From NCBI GenBank assembly GCA_044351265.1, contig JBILGC010000002.1, forward strand, positions 1-64,000: a stretch of DNA of 64,000 nt, given 5' to 3'. The DNA is from JAJTFA01 sp044351265 (GTDB lineage: Bacteria > Bacteroidota > Bacteroidia > UKL13-3). Both the position numbers and the translations under genes were made by a program. Shown piece after piece: positions 17,270 to 26,099 of this stretch (position 1 is its first letter; every line of letters starts with the position of its first letter). Under the pieces are notes generated by a model. The model saw only the letters and a program-made list of their open reading frames with translations. It did no database searches and was not told where the DNA came from.

Positions 17270-17353
17270 GCGCGGGTGGCGAAATTGGCAGACGCGCTGG
17301 TCTCAGAAGCCAGTGGGGTAAAACCTGTAGGAGTTCGACTCTCCTCTCGCGCA
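17270..17353 (+). tRNA. tRNA-Leu (anticodon CAG)
   Basis: An 84-base tRNA with a long variable arm, as expected for leucine. The acceptor stem GCGCGGG pairs with CTCGCGC, the D arm is GCG-AAATTGGCAGA-CGC, the anticodon stem CTGGT/GCCAG encloses the loop CTCAGAA with anticodon CAG, and the T arm is GGAG-TTCGACT-CTCC. The discriminator base is A and CCA is not encoded. It reads CUG codons. Confidence 0.95.
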
Positions 17354-17368
17354 CACAGTAAGCGAGAG

Positions 17369-17398
17369 AAACCTGTGCAGCAAGGTACAGGTTTTTTT
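17369..17398 (+). terminator. Rho-independent terminator after tRNA-Leu
   Basis: AAACCTGT pairs with ACAGGTTT around a 10-base loop and runs into a T tract ending at 17398. With the promoter it makes the tRNA a single-gene unit. Confidence 0.8.
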
Positions 17399-17422
17399 GT
17401 GCAACATAAGGGAGTAGAAAAA

Positions 17423-17450
17423 TAAAAAAAGCCACCTCTTTCGAGATGGC
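17423..17450 (-). terminator. Rho-independent terminator of the bamA/ompH operon
   Basis: On the minus strand GCCATCTC-GAAA-GAGGTGGC (one G-T pair, GNRA-type loop) is followed by TTTTTTT. It lies 25 bp after the stop of the last OmpH gene and ends the large minus-strand envelope operon. Confidence 0.88.
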
Positions 17451-17474
17451 CTGTTAAAACCCTTTATCCTTTCC

Positions 17475-18020
17475 TTATTTGCCCGGGGCAGGAGGCTCAG
17501 GAGTAGTTGTAATATTTAATTTCTTTTTTACTGCACCCATCAAGTTATCACCCTCTGGTTTATAGAGAATAGGTGTGCCGGGGCTGCTATCAAAAACGTA
17601 AGCTATGCCCTGTGCTTTTGCTACGTCTGCAATGGCTGCTTTTGCTTTTTCAACTATAGGCTTTAGCAAATCCTGTTCTTTCTTGCGAACATTTTCTTGC
17701 GCTGTTTCCTGAAACTCCTGCAAACGAGCCTGAATATCTCTCAGTTCTTTTTGCTTATACTCTTTAATGGCATCATTCATCTTGGCTTCACCCTTCTGAT
17801 ACTCTTCATACTTCTTCTCCAGCTCTGAGCTCATTTTCTTCATTTCTTCCTGAAGCTGCTTGCCAAAAGCTTCCATTTCACCGGTTGCTTTTTTATACTC
17901 AGGCATCTGGGTCATCAAATCCTGAAACTCAATGTAGCCAAATTTTTGTGCCTGTACTTTTCCTGGTGTAATTGCTACTGCAAGCAGCAATACAAATGCA
18001 AATGTTGTGATTCTTTTCAT
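17475..18020 (-). CDS. OmpH/Skp family periplasmic chaperone (second copy)
   Basis: Periplasmic chaperone that holds unfolded outer-membrane proteins. The 181-residue protein has a signal peptide (ends in KVQAQ), the FGYIEFQDLMTQMPEYKKAT start typical of Skp in this phylum, and a long charged helical hairpin (about residues 45-130, Lys/Glu/Gln-rich). The C-terminus ends in a Pro-rich tail (TTPEPPAPGK). It follows a paralogue by 10 bp and is the last gene of the bamA operon; a terminator follows. Confidence 0.9.
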   Translation of the reverse strand: MKRITTFAFVLLLAVAITPGKVQAQKFGYIEFQDLMTQMPEYKKATGEMEAFGKQLQEEMKKMSSELEKKYEEYQKGEAKMNDAIKEYKQKELRDIQARLQEFQETAQENVRKKEQDLLKPIVEKAKAAIADVAKAQGIAYVFDSSPGTPILYKPEGDNLMGAVKKKLNITTTPEPPAPGK

Positions 18021-18030
18021 TGTTTTACTA

Positions 18031-18579
18031 TTACTTATTTTTCTTGTTAGTGTCTTTATCTGTTTTGTTTATGGCAACACCCAATTCGGCTAAAACTTCA
18101 TCACTTTTGTCATACTTGGCATTGGAGTATAACATTATAAACTCACCCGATTTGGCAAATATAAAGTCAAGCGCGCTTTGTTTGGCAACTTTTTGTATGG
18201 CATCAAAAACCCGATCCTGAATTGGCTTTATTAATTCCTGCCTTTTTTTAAATAATTCGCCCTCATAACCAAACTTTTGGTTTCGGTATTCACGAAGCTC
18301 CTTCTCCTTTAATTTGATCTCTTCTTCTCGCTTTTTTCTTAAGTCCTCTGTAAGTAAAACCTGCTCTGCCTGAAAATCTCGATACATTTTATCAATATTT
18401 TGTTGCTTTTTTTCTACTTCCTTTTGCCAATCCTCACTCAACTGATCCAACTGTTTTTGGGCCGATTTATATTCAGGCATTAAATCCAGAATATACTCTG
18501 TGTCTACATAGCCAAATCGTTGTGCTTGTGCAACACAAGTAAGGGCAAGTGCCAGTATAATTAATACTACTTTTTTCAT
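18031..18579 (-). CDS. OmpH/Skp family periplasmic chaperone (first copy)
   Basis: A 182-residue Skp-like chaperone. The signal peptide ends in CVAQAQ, then FGYVDTEYILDLMPEYKSAQ and a coiled-coil hairpin rich in Lys, Glu and Gln (about 40-125). The C-terminus is strongly basic (KTDKDTNKKNK). It lies 10 bp after bamA and 10 bp before the second OmpH gene; two copies behind bamA are usual in Bacteroidota. It shares the general plan but only moderate identity with its neighbour, so the duplication is old. Confidence 0.9.
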   Translation of the reverse strand: MKKVVLIILALALTCVAQAQRFGYVDTEYILDLMPEYKSAQKQLDQLSEDWQKEVEKKQQNIDKMYRDFQAEQVLLTEDLRKKREEEIKLKEKELREYRNQKFGYEGELFKKRQELIKPIQDRVFDAIQKVAKQSALDFIFAKSGEFIMLYSNAKYDKSDEVLAELGVAINKTDKDTNKKNK

Positions 18580-18589
18580 TTAAGCCTTT

Positions 18590-21154
18590 TTAAAATTGCT
18601 GCCCTAACAGAAAGTGAATATTTCCCTTATTGGCAGACCCCTGAAATGGAACATCATCAAACCCGTATCCGTAATCGAGACCAATCATGCCAAACATAGG
18701 CAAAAATATCCGAACACCAACTCCGGTAGAACGATAAACAGAGAACGGTGAAAAATCCTCATACCTCGACCATGCTTTGCCTGCTTCAAAAAATACCAAT
18801 GGGTATACCGTGGCAGACGGATTAAGAGAAACGGGGTATCTTAACTCCATCGTATATCGGTTATAAATAAGTCCGCCCTGCTGCACCACCCTGCCCGCCT
18901 GAGGATTAAACACCAAAGGTGTAAGTGAATTATCTGAATAGCCGCGCAGCGCAATCAATTCACGACCATCGAGGCTAAAGCCCATTAAACCTGAACCACC
19001 CAGCCAAAAACGCTCAAATGGCGTATAGCCCACGTCTCTATTATATTGACCAATAAAACCAAAATTAGCCCGAGACATAAAAACTAAATTGCCCACCAGC
19101 TTGGCATACCAAGTGGCATCAAATTTCCACTTATGAAACTCCAGCCACCTCATTTTTTCTGAAGCATCAATGGTTTTATAATCGCGTCCGTTAATTAACG
19201 AATAAGGAGGGGTAAATTGAACTGAAAATGTAATATTAGACCCTTGCCTTGGATATATTGGCTGATCAACTGAGTTTCTTGAGAGTACAATTCTAAAATT
19301 GAGGTTATTTGAAGCCCCCGGAGGTATAAAGTTCAGAAAGCTCTCGCCTGTTACGCTCACTTCATTAAAGTATCTCTGATAGGTTAATGAGTATTGCAGG
19401 GTGAACCAATCGTCAGGAAATTTTAAACGTTTACCCAAACCAATGGTTGCCCCACTTGTCCAAAGTGCTGTTCTTCTTGAATCGCCAATGCTAAGTCCGT
19501 TTGACTGAATAGATAGGAATACCGATGCTGAAAAAGAGTTTGGTTTTTTTCCTCCTAGCCATGGTTCTGTAAAGGAAGCATTATAAGACTGAAAAAATGT
19601 ACCGTTTGTTTGCGCGCGCAAAGAAAGCCGTTGTCCGTCTCCACTTGGAATAGGGTTCCAAGCTCTTTTGGTAAACATGCGTTTGGTAGAAAAGTTGTTG
19701 AGAGAAAGGCCTAGTGTTCCCACAACAGTGCTTGCCCCCCAACCTGCAGATAGCTCAATCTGGTCGTTTGGTTTTTCTTCTACTTTATATTCAATATCAA
19801 CCGTACCGGCCTCAGGGTTTGGCACAGGGTTTACATTTAATGCCTCAGGATTAAAATATCCAACCTGCGCAAGTTCACGCAAGGAGCGTGTAACATCAGA
19901 TCTACTAAATAATTGTCCAGGTTTGGTTCGGAGTTCTCTGAGTATAACATGATCACTTGTTTTGGTATTTCCTGATACGGTAACTTTATTAATTCTTGCT
20001 TGTGCTCCTTCGTTTATCCTAATTTCAAGATCTATCGAATCGTTTTCAACTAATACCTCAACAGGCTGCACATTAAAAAACAGATAGCCATCGTCCATAT
20101 AAAGAGTACTAATATCCAGGCCATTCTGATTCATGTGCAATCTGGTATCTAACGTTGATTGGTCATACACATCTCCTTTGTTAATTTTAAGAATACTCAT
20201 CAATTCTTCAGTGGTGTATTTGCTATTACCAATAAACTTTAGATCCCTGAAATAATATTTACGCCCTTCATTTAATACAATTTTAATATTAAGATTCTTG
20301 GGGTCGTGGCGATAAACAGAGTCTGAAACAATTTCTATATCGCGAAAGCCAAGAGAAAGATATTTTTCAATGATGCGCTGTTTATCCTCCTGAAACTTAT
20401 CATCCTCATACCTGGATTTGGCAAACAAACGGTGGCGAGATTTGGTATCTTTAAATAGCTTTCTGATCTTTTTATCGGTTAGAGCTGTGTTGCCTACAAT
20501 ATCAATTTCGTTAATTTTAATTTTAGGACCCCTGTTCACAGTAATTTTAAGCCTTGCTGTATTTTTTCTCGGGTCATCTAATTCCTGCTCAAATGTTGCA
20601 TCTGCATCTAAAAATCCTTTTTCTTTAAAGTGGCGTTTTATTTCGGTACGGGTTGCGGCAAGCATATTGTCTGTAATAATTTGACCTGACTTCAGTGAAA
20701 GCTCTTCTCTTAAAGTATTTGCCTTACCTTTTTTAAGCCCTTTAATGGAAAAAGTTGAAAGCCTTGGTTTTTCCAGCAAAAATATTTCGAGCGCTATTTT
20801 ATCATTCTGTATTTCAAAAATCCTGATTTGAACATCATCAAACAGCTTTTGTTTCCATAAATTGGAAATGGCCTTTGAAATGTCATCAGAGGGAATTTTT
20901 ATTTTTTGCCCTACTGTTAGCCCTGATAAAATTTGCAACACACTTTTGTCGTAAAAATTGGTGCCGGTAATAACAATATTTACTAGCTCATACGTTTGGG
21001 GTCTTGAGTAATCTACAATGAGTGGTGCCGAAGGTTGCCCGGTGCTGTCGGCCTGAGCAAATAAGTTTTGAGGCGCAGTAAATGCCGCACAAATAAAAAG
21101 CAGATAAAGAAACCCTTTATGCCGGCTGGGCCATTTGTTCGCTGGTTTTTCCAA
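18590..21154 (-). CDS. bamA: Outer-membrane protein assembly factor BamA
   Basis: Central subunit of the BAM complex that inserts beta-barrel proteins. The 854-residue protein has a signal peptide (ends in NLFAQ), five POTRA domains (about residues 50-460; ANVGITGNT-like starts such as VNIVITGTNFYD, FSIKGLKKGK, IDIVGNTALTDKK, LKFIGNSKYTTEE, VTVSGNTKTSDH) and a 16-strand barrel with FWLGGSGLMGF and the final GNIHFLLGQQF. The only plausible start is TTG 21154, which places the first 38 bp inside uppS. The protein is longer than the E. coli one, as usual in the phylum. Confidence 0.95.
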   Translation of the reverse strand: MEKPANKWPSRHKGFLYLLFICAAFTAPQNLFAQADSTGQPSAPLIVDYSRPQTYELVNIVITGTNFYDKSVLQILSGLTVGQKIKIPSDDISKAISNLWKQKLFDDVQIRIFEIQNDKIALEIFLLEKPRLSTFSIKGLKKGKANTLREELSLKSGQIITDNMLAATRTEIKRHFKEKGFLDADATFEQELDDPRKNTARLKITVNRGPKIKINEIDIVGNTALTDKKIRKLFKDTKSRHRLFAKSRYEDDKFQEDKQRIIEKYLSLGFRDIEIVSDSVYRHDPKNLNIKIVLNEGRKYYFRDLKFIGNSKYTTEELMSILKINKGDVYDQSTLDTRLHMNQNGLDISTLYMDDGYLFFNVQPVEVLVENDSIDLEIRINEGAQARINKVTVSGNTKTSDHVILRELRTKPGQLFSRSDVTRSLRELAQVGYFNPEALNVNPVPNPEAGTVDIEYKVEEKPNDQIELSAGWGASTVVGTLGLSLNNFSTKRMFTKRAWNPIPSGDGQRLSLRAQTNGTFFQSYNASFTEPWLGGKKPNSFSASVFLSIQSNGLSIGDSRRTALWTSGATIGLGKRLKFPDDWFTLQYSLTYQRYFNEVSVTGESFLNFIPPGASNNLNFRIVLSRNSVDQPIYPRQGSNITFSVQFTPPYSLINGRDYKTIDASEKMRWLEFHKWKFDATWYAKLVGNLVFMSRANFGFIGQYNRDVGYTPFERFWLGGSGLMGFSLDGRELIALRGYSDNSLTPLVFNPQAGRVVQQGGLIYNRYTMELRYPVSLNPSATVYPLVFFEAGKAWSRYEDFSPFSVYRSTGVGVRIFLPMFGMIGLDYGYGFDDVPFQGSANKGNIHFLLGQQF

Positions 21155-21866
21155 ATCTTCTTTCGCGGTTTTGATAATTAATTATTGCTTCAAACAAATC
21201 TTCTTTGGTAAAATCTGGCCAAAGCTTTGGGCTAAAATACAATTCGCTGTAGGCAATTTCCCAAAGTAAAAAATTGCTAATGCGTTGCTCCCCGCTGGTT
21301 CTAATCATCAGTTCCGGATGTGGGTATGCTGAGGTTGAAAGATGTGTATTAATAATATTTTCATCAATCGCTTCGGGTATAATTAAGCCCTCGTTAACCT
21401 GTTTGGCTATTTCCTTAACCGAATTCACTATATCCCATTTTGCGCTGTAGCTTAACGCTAAAACGAGTGTCATTCGTGTGTTTTTTTCAGTTTCTCTGAT
21501 TGATTCTTCTAATTCTGCTCTGCATTTAATTGGCAGGTCCTCTATATTTCCGATACTTTGTAACCTAATGCCATTTTTCATTAGGGTAGGCGTTTCCTTT
21601 CTGATTGTTGAAACAAGCAGTTCCATAAGGGCATTTATTTCCTCTTTGGGCCTGCTCCAGTTTTCGGTTGAAAAAGCATAGAGCGTAAGGTATTGAACAC
21701 CGAGCTCAGCGCAGGCTTCCGTTGTTTCCCTCACTGCTTTTACCCCATTTTGATGGCCAAAAATTCGAAATTTGCCCTTACCCTTGGCCCAACGGCCATT
21801 GCCGTCCATAATGATGGCAATGTGTTTAGGAAGTTTATTTAGAAGTATGTTCTGCTTTTGACTCAT
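21117..21866 (-). CDS. uppS: Isoprenyl transferase (undecaprenyl diphosphate synthase)
   Basis: Cytoplasmic cis-prenyltransferase making the C55 lipid carrier for peptidoglycan and glycans. Length 249, normal. The catalytic IIMDGNGRWAKG motif (Asp21), HQNGVKAVRE, TLYAFSTENWSRP and the IRTSGEQRISNFLLW / ELYFSPKLWPDF motifs are intact. It sits between the DUF6089 genes and bamA and overlaps bamA by 38 bp. Position and overlap suggest co-regulation of lipid carrier and outer-membrane assembly. Confidence 0.96.
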   Translation of the reverse strand: MSQKQNILLNKLPKHIAIIMDGNGRWAKGKGKFRIFGHQNGVKAVRETTEACAELGVQYLTLYAFSTENWSRPKEEINALMELLVSTIRKETPTLMKNGIRLQSIGNIEDLPIKCRAELEESIRETEKNTRMTLVLALSYSAKWDIVNSVKEIAKQVNEGLIIPEAIDENIINTHLSTSAYPHPELMIRTSGEQRISNFLLWEIAYSELYFSPKLWPDFTKEDLFEAIINYQNRERRFGKTSEQMAQPA

Positions 21867-21887
21867 TTAAACGGGCAAGGTGCAAAA

Positions 21888-22685
21888 TTAATAAAATCTT
21901 GCACACTTAATCCTACTATAAAATCTGTAGGTTAAACTAATGCCGCCCATCATATACCAGTCATCAAAATCGCTATTTCCTCTTCTATATCCTTCTTTGC
22001 TGGTAAATGCTTGCCCTGAAATCTCAACCGAACGATCGCTTAATAAGGCTGCCAATTCACCATTATTCTCTAAGATAGACAATACATTAGGGTAGGTTCC
22101 GCTCACATCATCTAGATAATCGGAGTAAAGCCTCCTAAACCCTACATTCCCTTCAAGTGCAAAATGTTTGGTCATACGCCACTTAAAACCCATTCCAAAA
22201 GGAACAGAAACAGCTAGTGTGCTGTATTTTTTCCCTTCAGTTTGAATATTGGGTAAATCAATCCAAAGCCCATTAGCATTGGCCTGTGGATTAAATCCCG
22301 TTGCTGCAAAACCTGCAAAAATATAGGTAGTATATGGCTTGTCAAGTACGCCAACGCCATACTTAAAAAAATTGAACTCGACAAGCGTAGCCACTTCATA
22401 AATGCTTGACCGGAAACTAAGGTTTCGGTATTGATTCTCTATAAAATTCTGATCACTGCCTGATACCATCCCAACCGAAAAAGAGCCTGTAAAAGCAAAT
22501 GATGGTGAAATATTGTACCGTCCGAAAATCGCTCCTGCAGGATTTATTTCAGTTAAAACGGGGGTTGGTGCAAGGTCTCCAAAATAGTTACTAAAGCCAA
22601 TAGTTGTTCCAATCTCAATTTCCTGAGCAAAGGCCGAAGGTAGGGCTACCAAAGAAAAGCAAAAGCAGAGAAAGGATTTATGCAC
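21888..22685 (-). CDS. DUF6089-type outer-membrane protein, copy 3 of 3
   Basis: A 265-residue probable outer-membrane barrel with a signal peptide (ends in SAFAQ) and GTG start. Shared with the next two genes are: an EIGTTIGFSNYFGDL start after the signal, RYNISPSFAFTGSFSVGMVSG, a YIFAGFAATGFNPQAN segment, ALEGNVGFRRLYSDYLDDVSG, a YMMGGISLTYRF strand and a C-terminal KCARFY. It ends 21 bp before uppS and starts 12 bp after copy 2. Function unknown; the family is a regular neighbour of bamA and uppS in Bacteroidota. Confidence 0.8.
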   Translation of the reverse strand: MHKSFLCFCFSLVALPSAFAQEIEIGTTIGFSNYFGDLAPTPVLTEINPAGAIFGRYNISPSFAFTGSFSVGMVSGSDQNFIENQYRNLSFRSSIYEVATLVEFNFFKYGVGVLDKPYTTYIFAGFAATGFNPQANANGLWIDLPNIQTEGKKYSTLAVSVPFGMGFKWRMTKHFALEGNVGFRRLYSDYLDDVSGTYPNVLSILENNGELAALLSDRSVEISGQAFTSKEGYRRGNSDFDDWYMMGGISLTYRFYSRIKCARFY

Positions 22686-22697
22686 GTTAATAAAACG

Positions 22698-23552
22698 TTA
22701 GAACTTAGGGCATTTCATTCCTTGAGGGACAAATCTATACGTTATCGAAATGCCACCCAAAATATAAATATCGTTAAGCGGCATCCACTTTTTGGACCTG
22801 CTCCTGCCTTCGGCAAAAGTTGGAAAGCCTAAAGGGTTAACTTCGGCACTACGATCAGCCAGAGCACCAGCAACTTCACCGCTCGCCCTTCTTACCACAT
22901 TGTTATTGGCAAACTTTCCGCCTATATCATCCAAATAATTTGTAAAGGTATACCGCAAACCCCCTTCGATTCCAAATGTAAAATGCTTACCGAACCTTTT
23001 CTTAAGGCCAACACCTAATGGAATTGAAATCTGTGTTAACGCATACTTTTCACGATCATTATATTCAGTGGTGCCTTGGCCTTCTGTTCCAAGTGGCTGT
23101 AACTCGTATTCTCTTCCTTTATACGTAGTTCTTGGATTAAAGTTAAAAATTGCCAAACCTGAAAACAAATAAGGGATGACCCTATTTGTGCTATTGTACC
23201 CTAACTTGTTTTTAATCAGGTTTAATTCAATCTGGGCTGATACTTCAAAAATATCGCTTATAAAACTCAGATTGCGTAACTTGTCTCTGCTGCTTGTGCT
23301 AATGGAGTCTGCTCCGGAAATTCTTCCATATCCGATAAAACCTTTAACAGCCCAGCGCTCATTAATATTATATCTGCCAAGTATTGCTGCTGAAGGGTGT
23401 ATATGAGAAGGAGATAATTGCTGACCGTTTAAATCGCCATAATACGTTGAAGCTCCCAATAAAACACCAAACTCAATACTTGTTTGTGCACGAATTGCTC
23501 CGGGAAGGACAATTAATGTAAATATTTTTAGCAGACTGATTTTAAACTTCAT
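22698..23552 (-). CDS. DUF6089-type outer-membrane protein, copy 2 of 3
   Basis: A 284-residue paralogue of its neighbours on both sides. The signal peptide ends in AIRAQ; EFGVLLGASTYYGDLNG, RYNINERWAVKGFIGYGRIS, PYLFSGLAIFNFNP, FGIEGGLRYTFTNYLDDIGG and DIYILGGISITYRF mark the shared barrel plan, and the protein ends GMKCPKF. The conserved Cys four residues from the end is kept in all three copies. The 53-bp gap to copy 1 has no obvious promoter. Cell location: outer membrane, by inference from strand pattern. Confidence 0.8.
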   Translation of the reverse strand: MKFKISLLKIFTLIVLPGAIRAQTSIEFGVLLGASTYYGDLNGQQLSPSHIHPSAAILGRYNINERWAVKGFIGYGRISGADSISTSSRDKLRNLSFISDIFEVSAQIELNLIKNKLGYNSTNRVIPYLFSGLAIFNFNPRTTYKGREYELQPLGTEGQGTTEYNDREKYALTQISIPLGVGLKKRFGKHFTFGIEGGLRYTFTNYLDDIGGKFANNNVVRRASGEVAGALADRSAEVNPLGFPTFAEGRSRSKKWMPLNDIYILGGISITYRFVPQGMKCPKF

Positions 23553-23605
23553 TAAACAATCTAAGGATTAGAGTAAATGATTGGCTAGCCACATTATTGA
23601 TCTGA

Positions 23606-24457
23606 TTAATAAAACCTAGGACACCTAATCGCTTTTCCAAAACTGCGGCCCTTACTTCCTACCTGTTTGCCTAGTCTATATGCAATGGTTAACGAGCCAA
23701 TAACATATAAGTCGTTAATATTTAAAAAGGCGCCTCCCATTTTTCCTCGTAAATCTCCAGGATTTTTATTTGCTAGTGCTCCACTGTAGGCATTAATTGT
23801 ACTCGTTGGGAAGGGAGTATTGGCCGGATCCTGATATACATCTGTACCACCAATATCATCTATATAGGAAGTAGATGTGTATCTTAATCCAAGGTCAAAA
23901 CCAACCATATAATTTCTGAATAAATAATATCTGAATCCTACGCCCATAGGTAAACAAATAGCTATATTACTGTAATCCACTCCAGATAATTTAAGCTCCC
24001 TTAGACTCTGTTCCTGTCCACTCGGAAGTATTGTCTGAGGCTTATAATAAAAAGCCCCAACTCCTAAATAAATATAAGGAATCAGTGGATTCTTTATTAT
24101 TCTTCCTGAATTCCTATCTTCAATCAAGTTAAACTCTAAAACGCCTGAAGCTTCAAGAATATCTGTAAAGAAATTCCAATTCCGTTGATTTTGCCAGGTA
24201 CTTTTTGTGCTTAAAGCATCGTCACCGGATACCCTTGCATATACTCCATTAGCAGTTATTGCGAACCTATCTCCTAAATGATACCTCAAGAAGACCCCAG
24301 CACTATATCTAGCCGTAGAAGGGGTGAATTCGTTTACTACATCCCCATAGTAATAAGCTCCTCCAATGGCAACACCAATATCTGCTTTTTGAGCAAAAAG
24401 GAAATTTACGCTGCTAATCAACAAGATAAACGACAGATAAGGCTTTTTAAAAGTCAT
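23606..24457 (-). CDS. DUF6089-type outer-membrane protein, copy 1 of 3
   Basis: A 283-residue member of the same tandem family, first in the transcript. Signal peptide ends in FLFAQ; shared features are DIGVAIGGAYYYGDVVNEF, RYHLGDRFAITANGVYARVS, PYIYLGVGAFYYKPQ, VGFDLGLRYTSTSYIDDIGG, DLYVIGSLTIAYRLG and the end RCPRFY. A consensus promoter lies 25 bp upstream, so the DUF6089-uppS-bamA-ompH genes can be transcribed apart from nadK. Compared with copies 2 and 3 the loop regions differ most. Confidence 0.8.
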   Translation of the reverse strand: MTFKKPYLSFILLISSVNFLFAQKADIGVAIGGAYYYGDVVNEFTPSTARYSAGVFLRYHLGDRFAITANGVYARVSGDDALSTKSTWQNQRNWNFFTDILEASGVLEFNLIEDRNSGRIIKNPLIPYIYLGVGAFYYKPQTILPSGQEQSLRELKLSGVDYSNIAICLPMGVGFRYYLFRNYMVGFDLGLRYTSTSYIDDIGGTDVYQDPANTPFPTSTINAYSGALANKNPGDLRGKMGGAFLNINDLYVIGSLTIAYRLGKQVGSKGRSFGKAIRCPRFY

Positions 24458-24481
24458 TTTTAACTAAATTCTTATTTACAT

Positions 24482-24511
24482 CAAAAGTAGCCTAATTATA
24501 TGAAAACTCAA
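24482..24511 (-). promoter_or_regulatory. Internal promoter of the DUF6089-uppS-bamA-ompH operon
   Basis: On the minus strand TTG (24511-24509), a 19-bp spacer and TACTTTTG (24489-24482) match the Bacteroidota consensus exactly. Transcription should start near 24475, about 18 bp before the first DUF6089 gene. Confidence 0.65.
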
Positions 24512-24542
24512 TGGTTTTTTTGCTTCTGAAAAGAATCATGCA

Positions 24543-25427
24543 CTAAATATTTCGATTATCTAATCCCCACATAAGCTTTTTTCTTAGGGTTTTAAGATAA
24601 TTTTCCTGATTAAGCCTTGCTATCTTAAAGTTGAAATCCGCCTTTTTTATAGCCAACTGTGTGCTTGTGTTTATCGTTTCAGACCTGGAATCTAATGAGA
24701 TGAGAAAAGAGGTGCTTCTACCCTCAACTTCGAACGTAATAACTTGGTTATCTGGAATTACCATTGGCCTTACATTCAAGTTATGGGGCGCAATTGGTGT
24801 TATGAGAACACTTGATGAACCGGGATATAAAATTGGTCCTCCGCAACTCAACGAATAACCAGTAGATCCTGTTGGTGTTGAAATAATTAATCCATCTGAC
24901 CAATAGGAATTTAAAAACTCTCCGTTAAGATAGGTGTGTATGGTAATCATAGCGGAGCTATCCTTTTTATGAATTACAAAATCATTCAATGCGTAGTTGG
25001 CTCCCCCAAACATTGCTTCACCTGATATGAGTTGAAGACATGACCGCTCTTCAATTGCATAATGTCCCTTCAGTACCTGGTCAACCAACATATCAATTGG
25101 AACCTCCGCGTCTGCGGCCAAAAAGCCAAGTCGACCTGTATTTATCCCAAGCACCGGAATGGGCTGCTTGTGAACATAAGCCATTGTATCCAATATGGTG
25201 CCGTCTCCACCAAAAACAATGAGAATATCCAAATCAAGTTTTTTAACCTCGTTGGCATCTGCAAAAGTTTGTGTTTGATTTACCTTGATACTATTGGCTA
25301 CGCATTGGGCCAGAAACAACTCTTCTGTTGCATAATTAACCCCACGCTGATGGAGAGAATTATAAAGTTGCTGAATCTTTTCTGCAAATTCTTTTTTATA
25401 AATTCTGCCATATATACCAATTTTCAT
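24543..25427 (-). CDS. nadK: NAD kinase
   Basis: Cytoplasmic kinase that makes NADP from NAD and ATP. The 294-residue protein carries the GGDGT motif (residues 73-77), INTGRLGFLA, NDFVIHKKDSS and DGLIISTPTGSTGYSLSCGGPI. Start is ATG, and the preceding CBS-domain gene ends 3 bp upstream, so these two are co-transcribed. In Bacteroidota nadK is regularly found near CBS, uppS and bamA genes. Confidence 0.96.
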   Translation of the reverse strand: MKIGIYGRIYKKEFAEKIQQLYNSLHQRGVNYATEELFLAQCVANSIKVNQTQTFADANEVKKLDLDILIVFGGDGTILDTMAYVHKQPIPVLGINTGRLGFLAADAEVPIDMLVDQVLKGHYAIEERSCLQLISGEAMFGGANYALNDFVIHKKDSSAMITIHTYLNGEFLNSYWSDGLIISTPTGSTGYSLSCGGPILYPGSSSVLITPIAPHNLNVRPMVIPDNQVITFEVEGRSTSFLISLDSRSETINTSTQLAIKKADFNFKIARLNQENYLKTLRKKLMWGLDNRNI

Positions 25428-25430
25428 AAT

Positions 25431-26093
25431 TTAGGTATTAAGGTACTTTAGTAACCAATCAAGCCTGCCGGACATATCAGATGGTGAATCAGAAAATTGA
25501 TGAACGGAAGTAATAACGTAACCGTATCTTTCCAGTGCGGCAAGAACACTCTTCACCTCAGTTGTATTAAGTTTTAATGATGCGGTTACTTTACTACTTT
25601 CCTTATCTGCCGGAAATAAAAACAAGCCAATTATTTTTTGATCATTGTATTCAATAATCCTGGAAAGCTCTGCTAAAGAATAATCTCTTGCGTGAAACTC
25701 TAGATTAATTATCGACCCGGGCTGAGCAAGTGATGATTCTCCTAATGTGCTTAGCAAATGGGATGAAGTAACAATGCCTTCATACTTGCCTTCATCAGAT
25801 TGCAAAACCGGTAAACAAGAAAGCCCTGAAACCGAAAATAGTTTAATCAATTCAAAAATATGATCGCGAGATTGAGGCAGCTTTATCTGATAAGGCTTGA
25901 TATATTTATCAACTTTATCTGATTCCTCTTGATCCCTGATATCATCTATTAAAACCATGCCCAAAACCTTATTCTCGCTTACAACAGGCAGTTGCTGCTG
26001 CTTCCAGTCTTCAAAAAATATTTTTGCGGCTGAAATTTTATCCTCCTTTTTCAGACAAAACACTTCGTTAGATAATAAATCAGTTAATATCAT
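25431..26093 (-). CDS. CBS-domain protein
   Basis: A 220-residue cytoplasmic protein with two CBS motifs (about residues 10-55, with LPVVSENKVLGMVLIDDIRD, and 75-125, with LSCLPVLQSDEGKYEGIVTS). The C-terminal 80 residues (INLEFHARDYSLAELSRIIE) look like an ACT-type regulatory fold. Such proteins may sense adenine nucleotides, but the ligand is not known. It lies directly before nadK (3-bp gap), so a role in nucleotide or NADP balance is a reasonable guess and no more. Confidence 0.82.
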   Translation of the reverse strand: MILTDLLSNEVFCLKKEDKISAAKIFFEDWKQQQLPVVSENKVLGMVLIDDIRDQEESDKVDKYIKPYQIKLPQSRDHIFELIKLFSVSGLSCLPVLQSDEGKYEGIVTSSHLLSTLGESSLAQPGSIINLEFHARDYSLAELSRIIEYNDQKIIGLFLFPADKESSKVTASLKLNTTEVKSVLAALERYGYVITSVHQFSDSPSDMSGRLDWLLKYLNT

Positions 26094-26099
26094 TGTATA

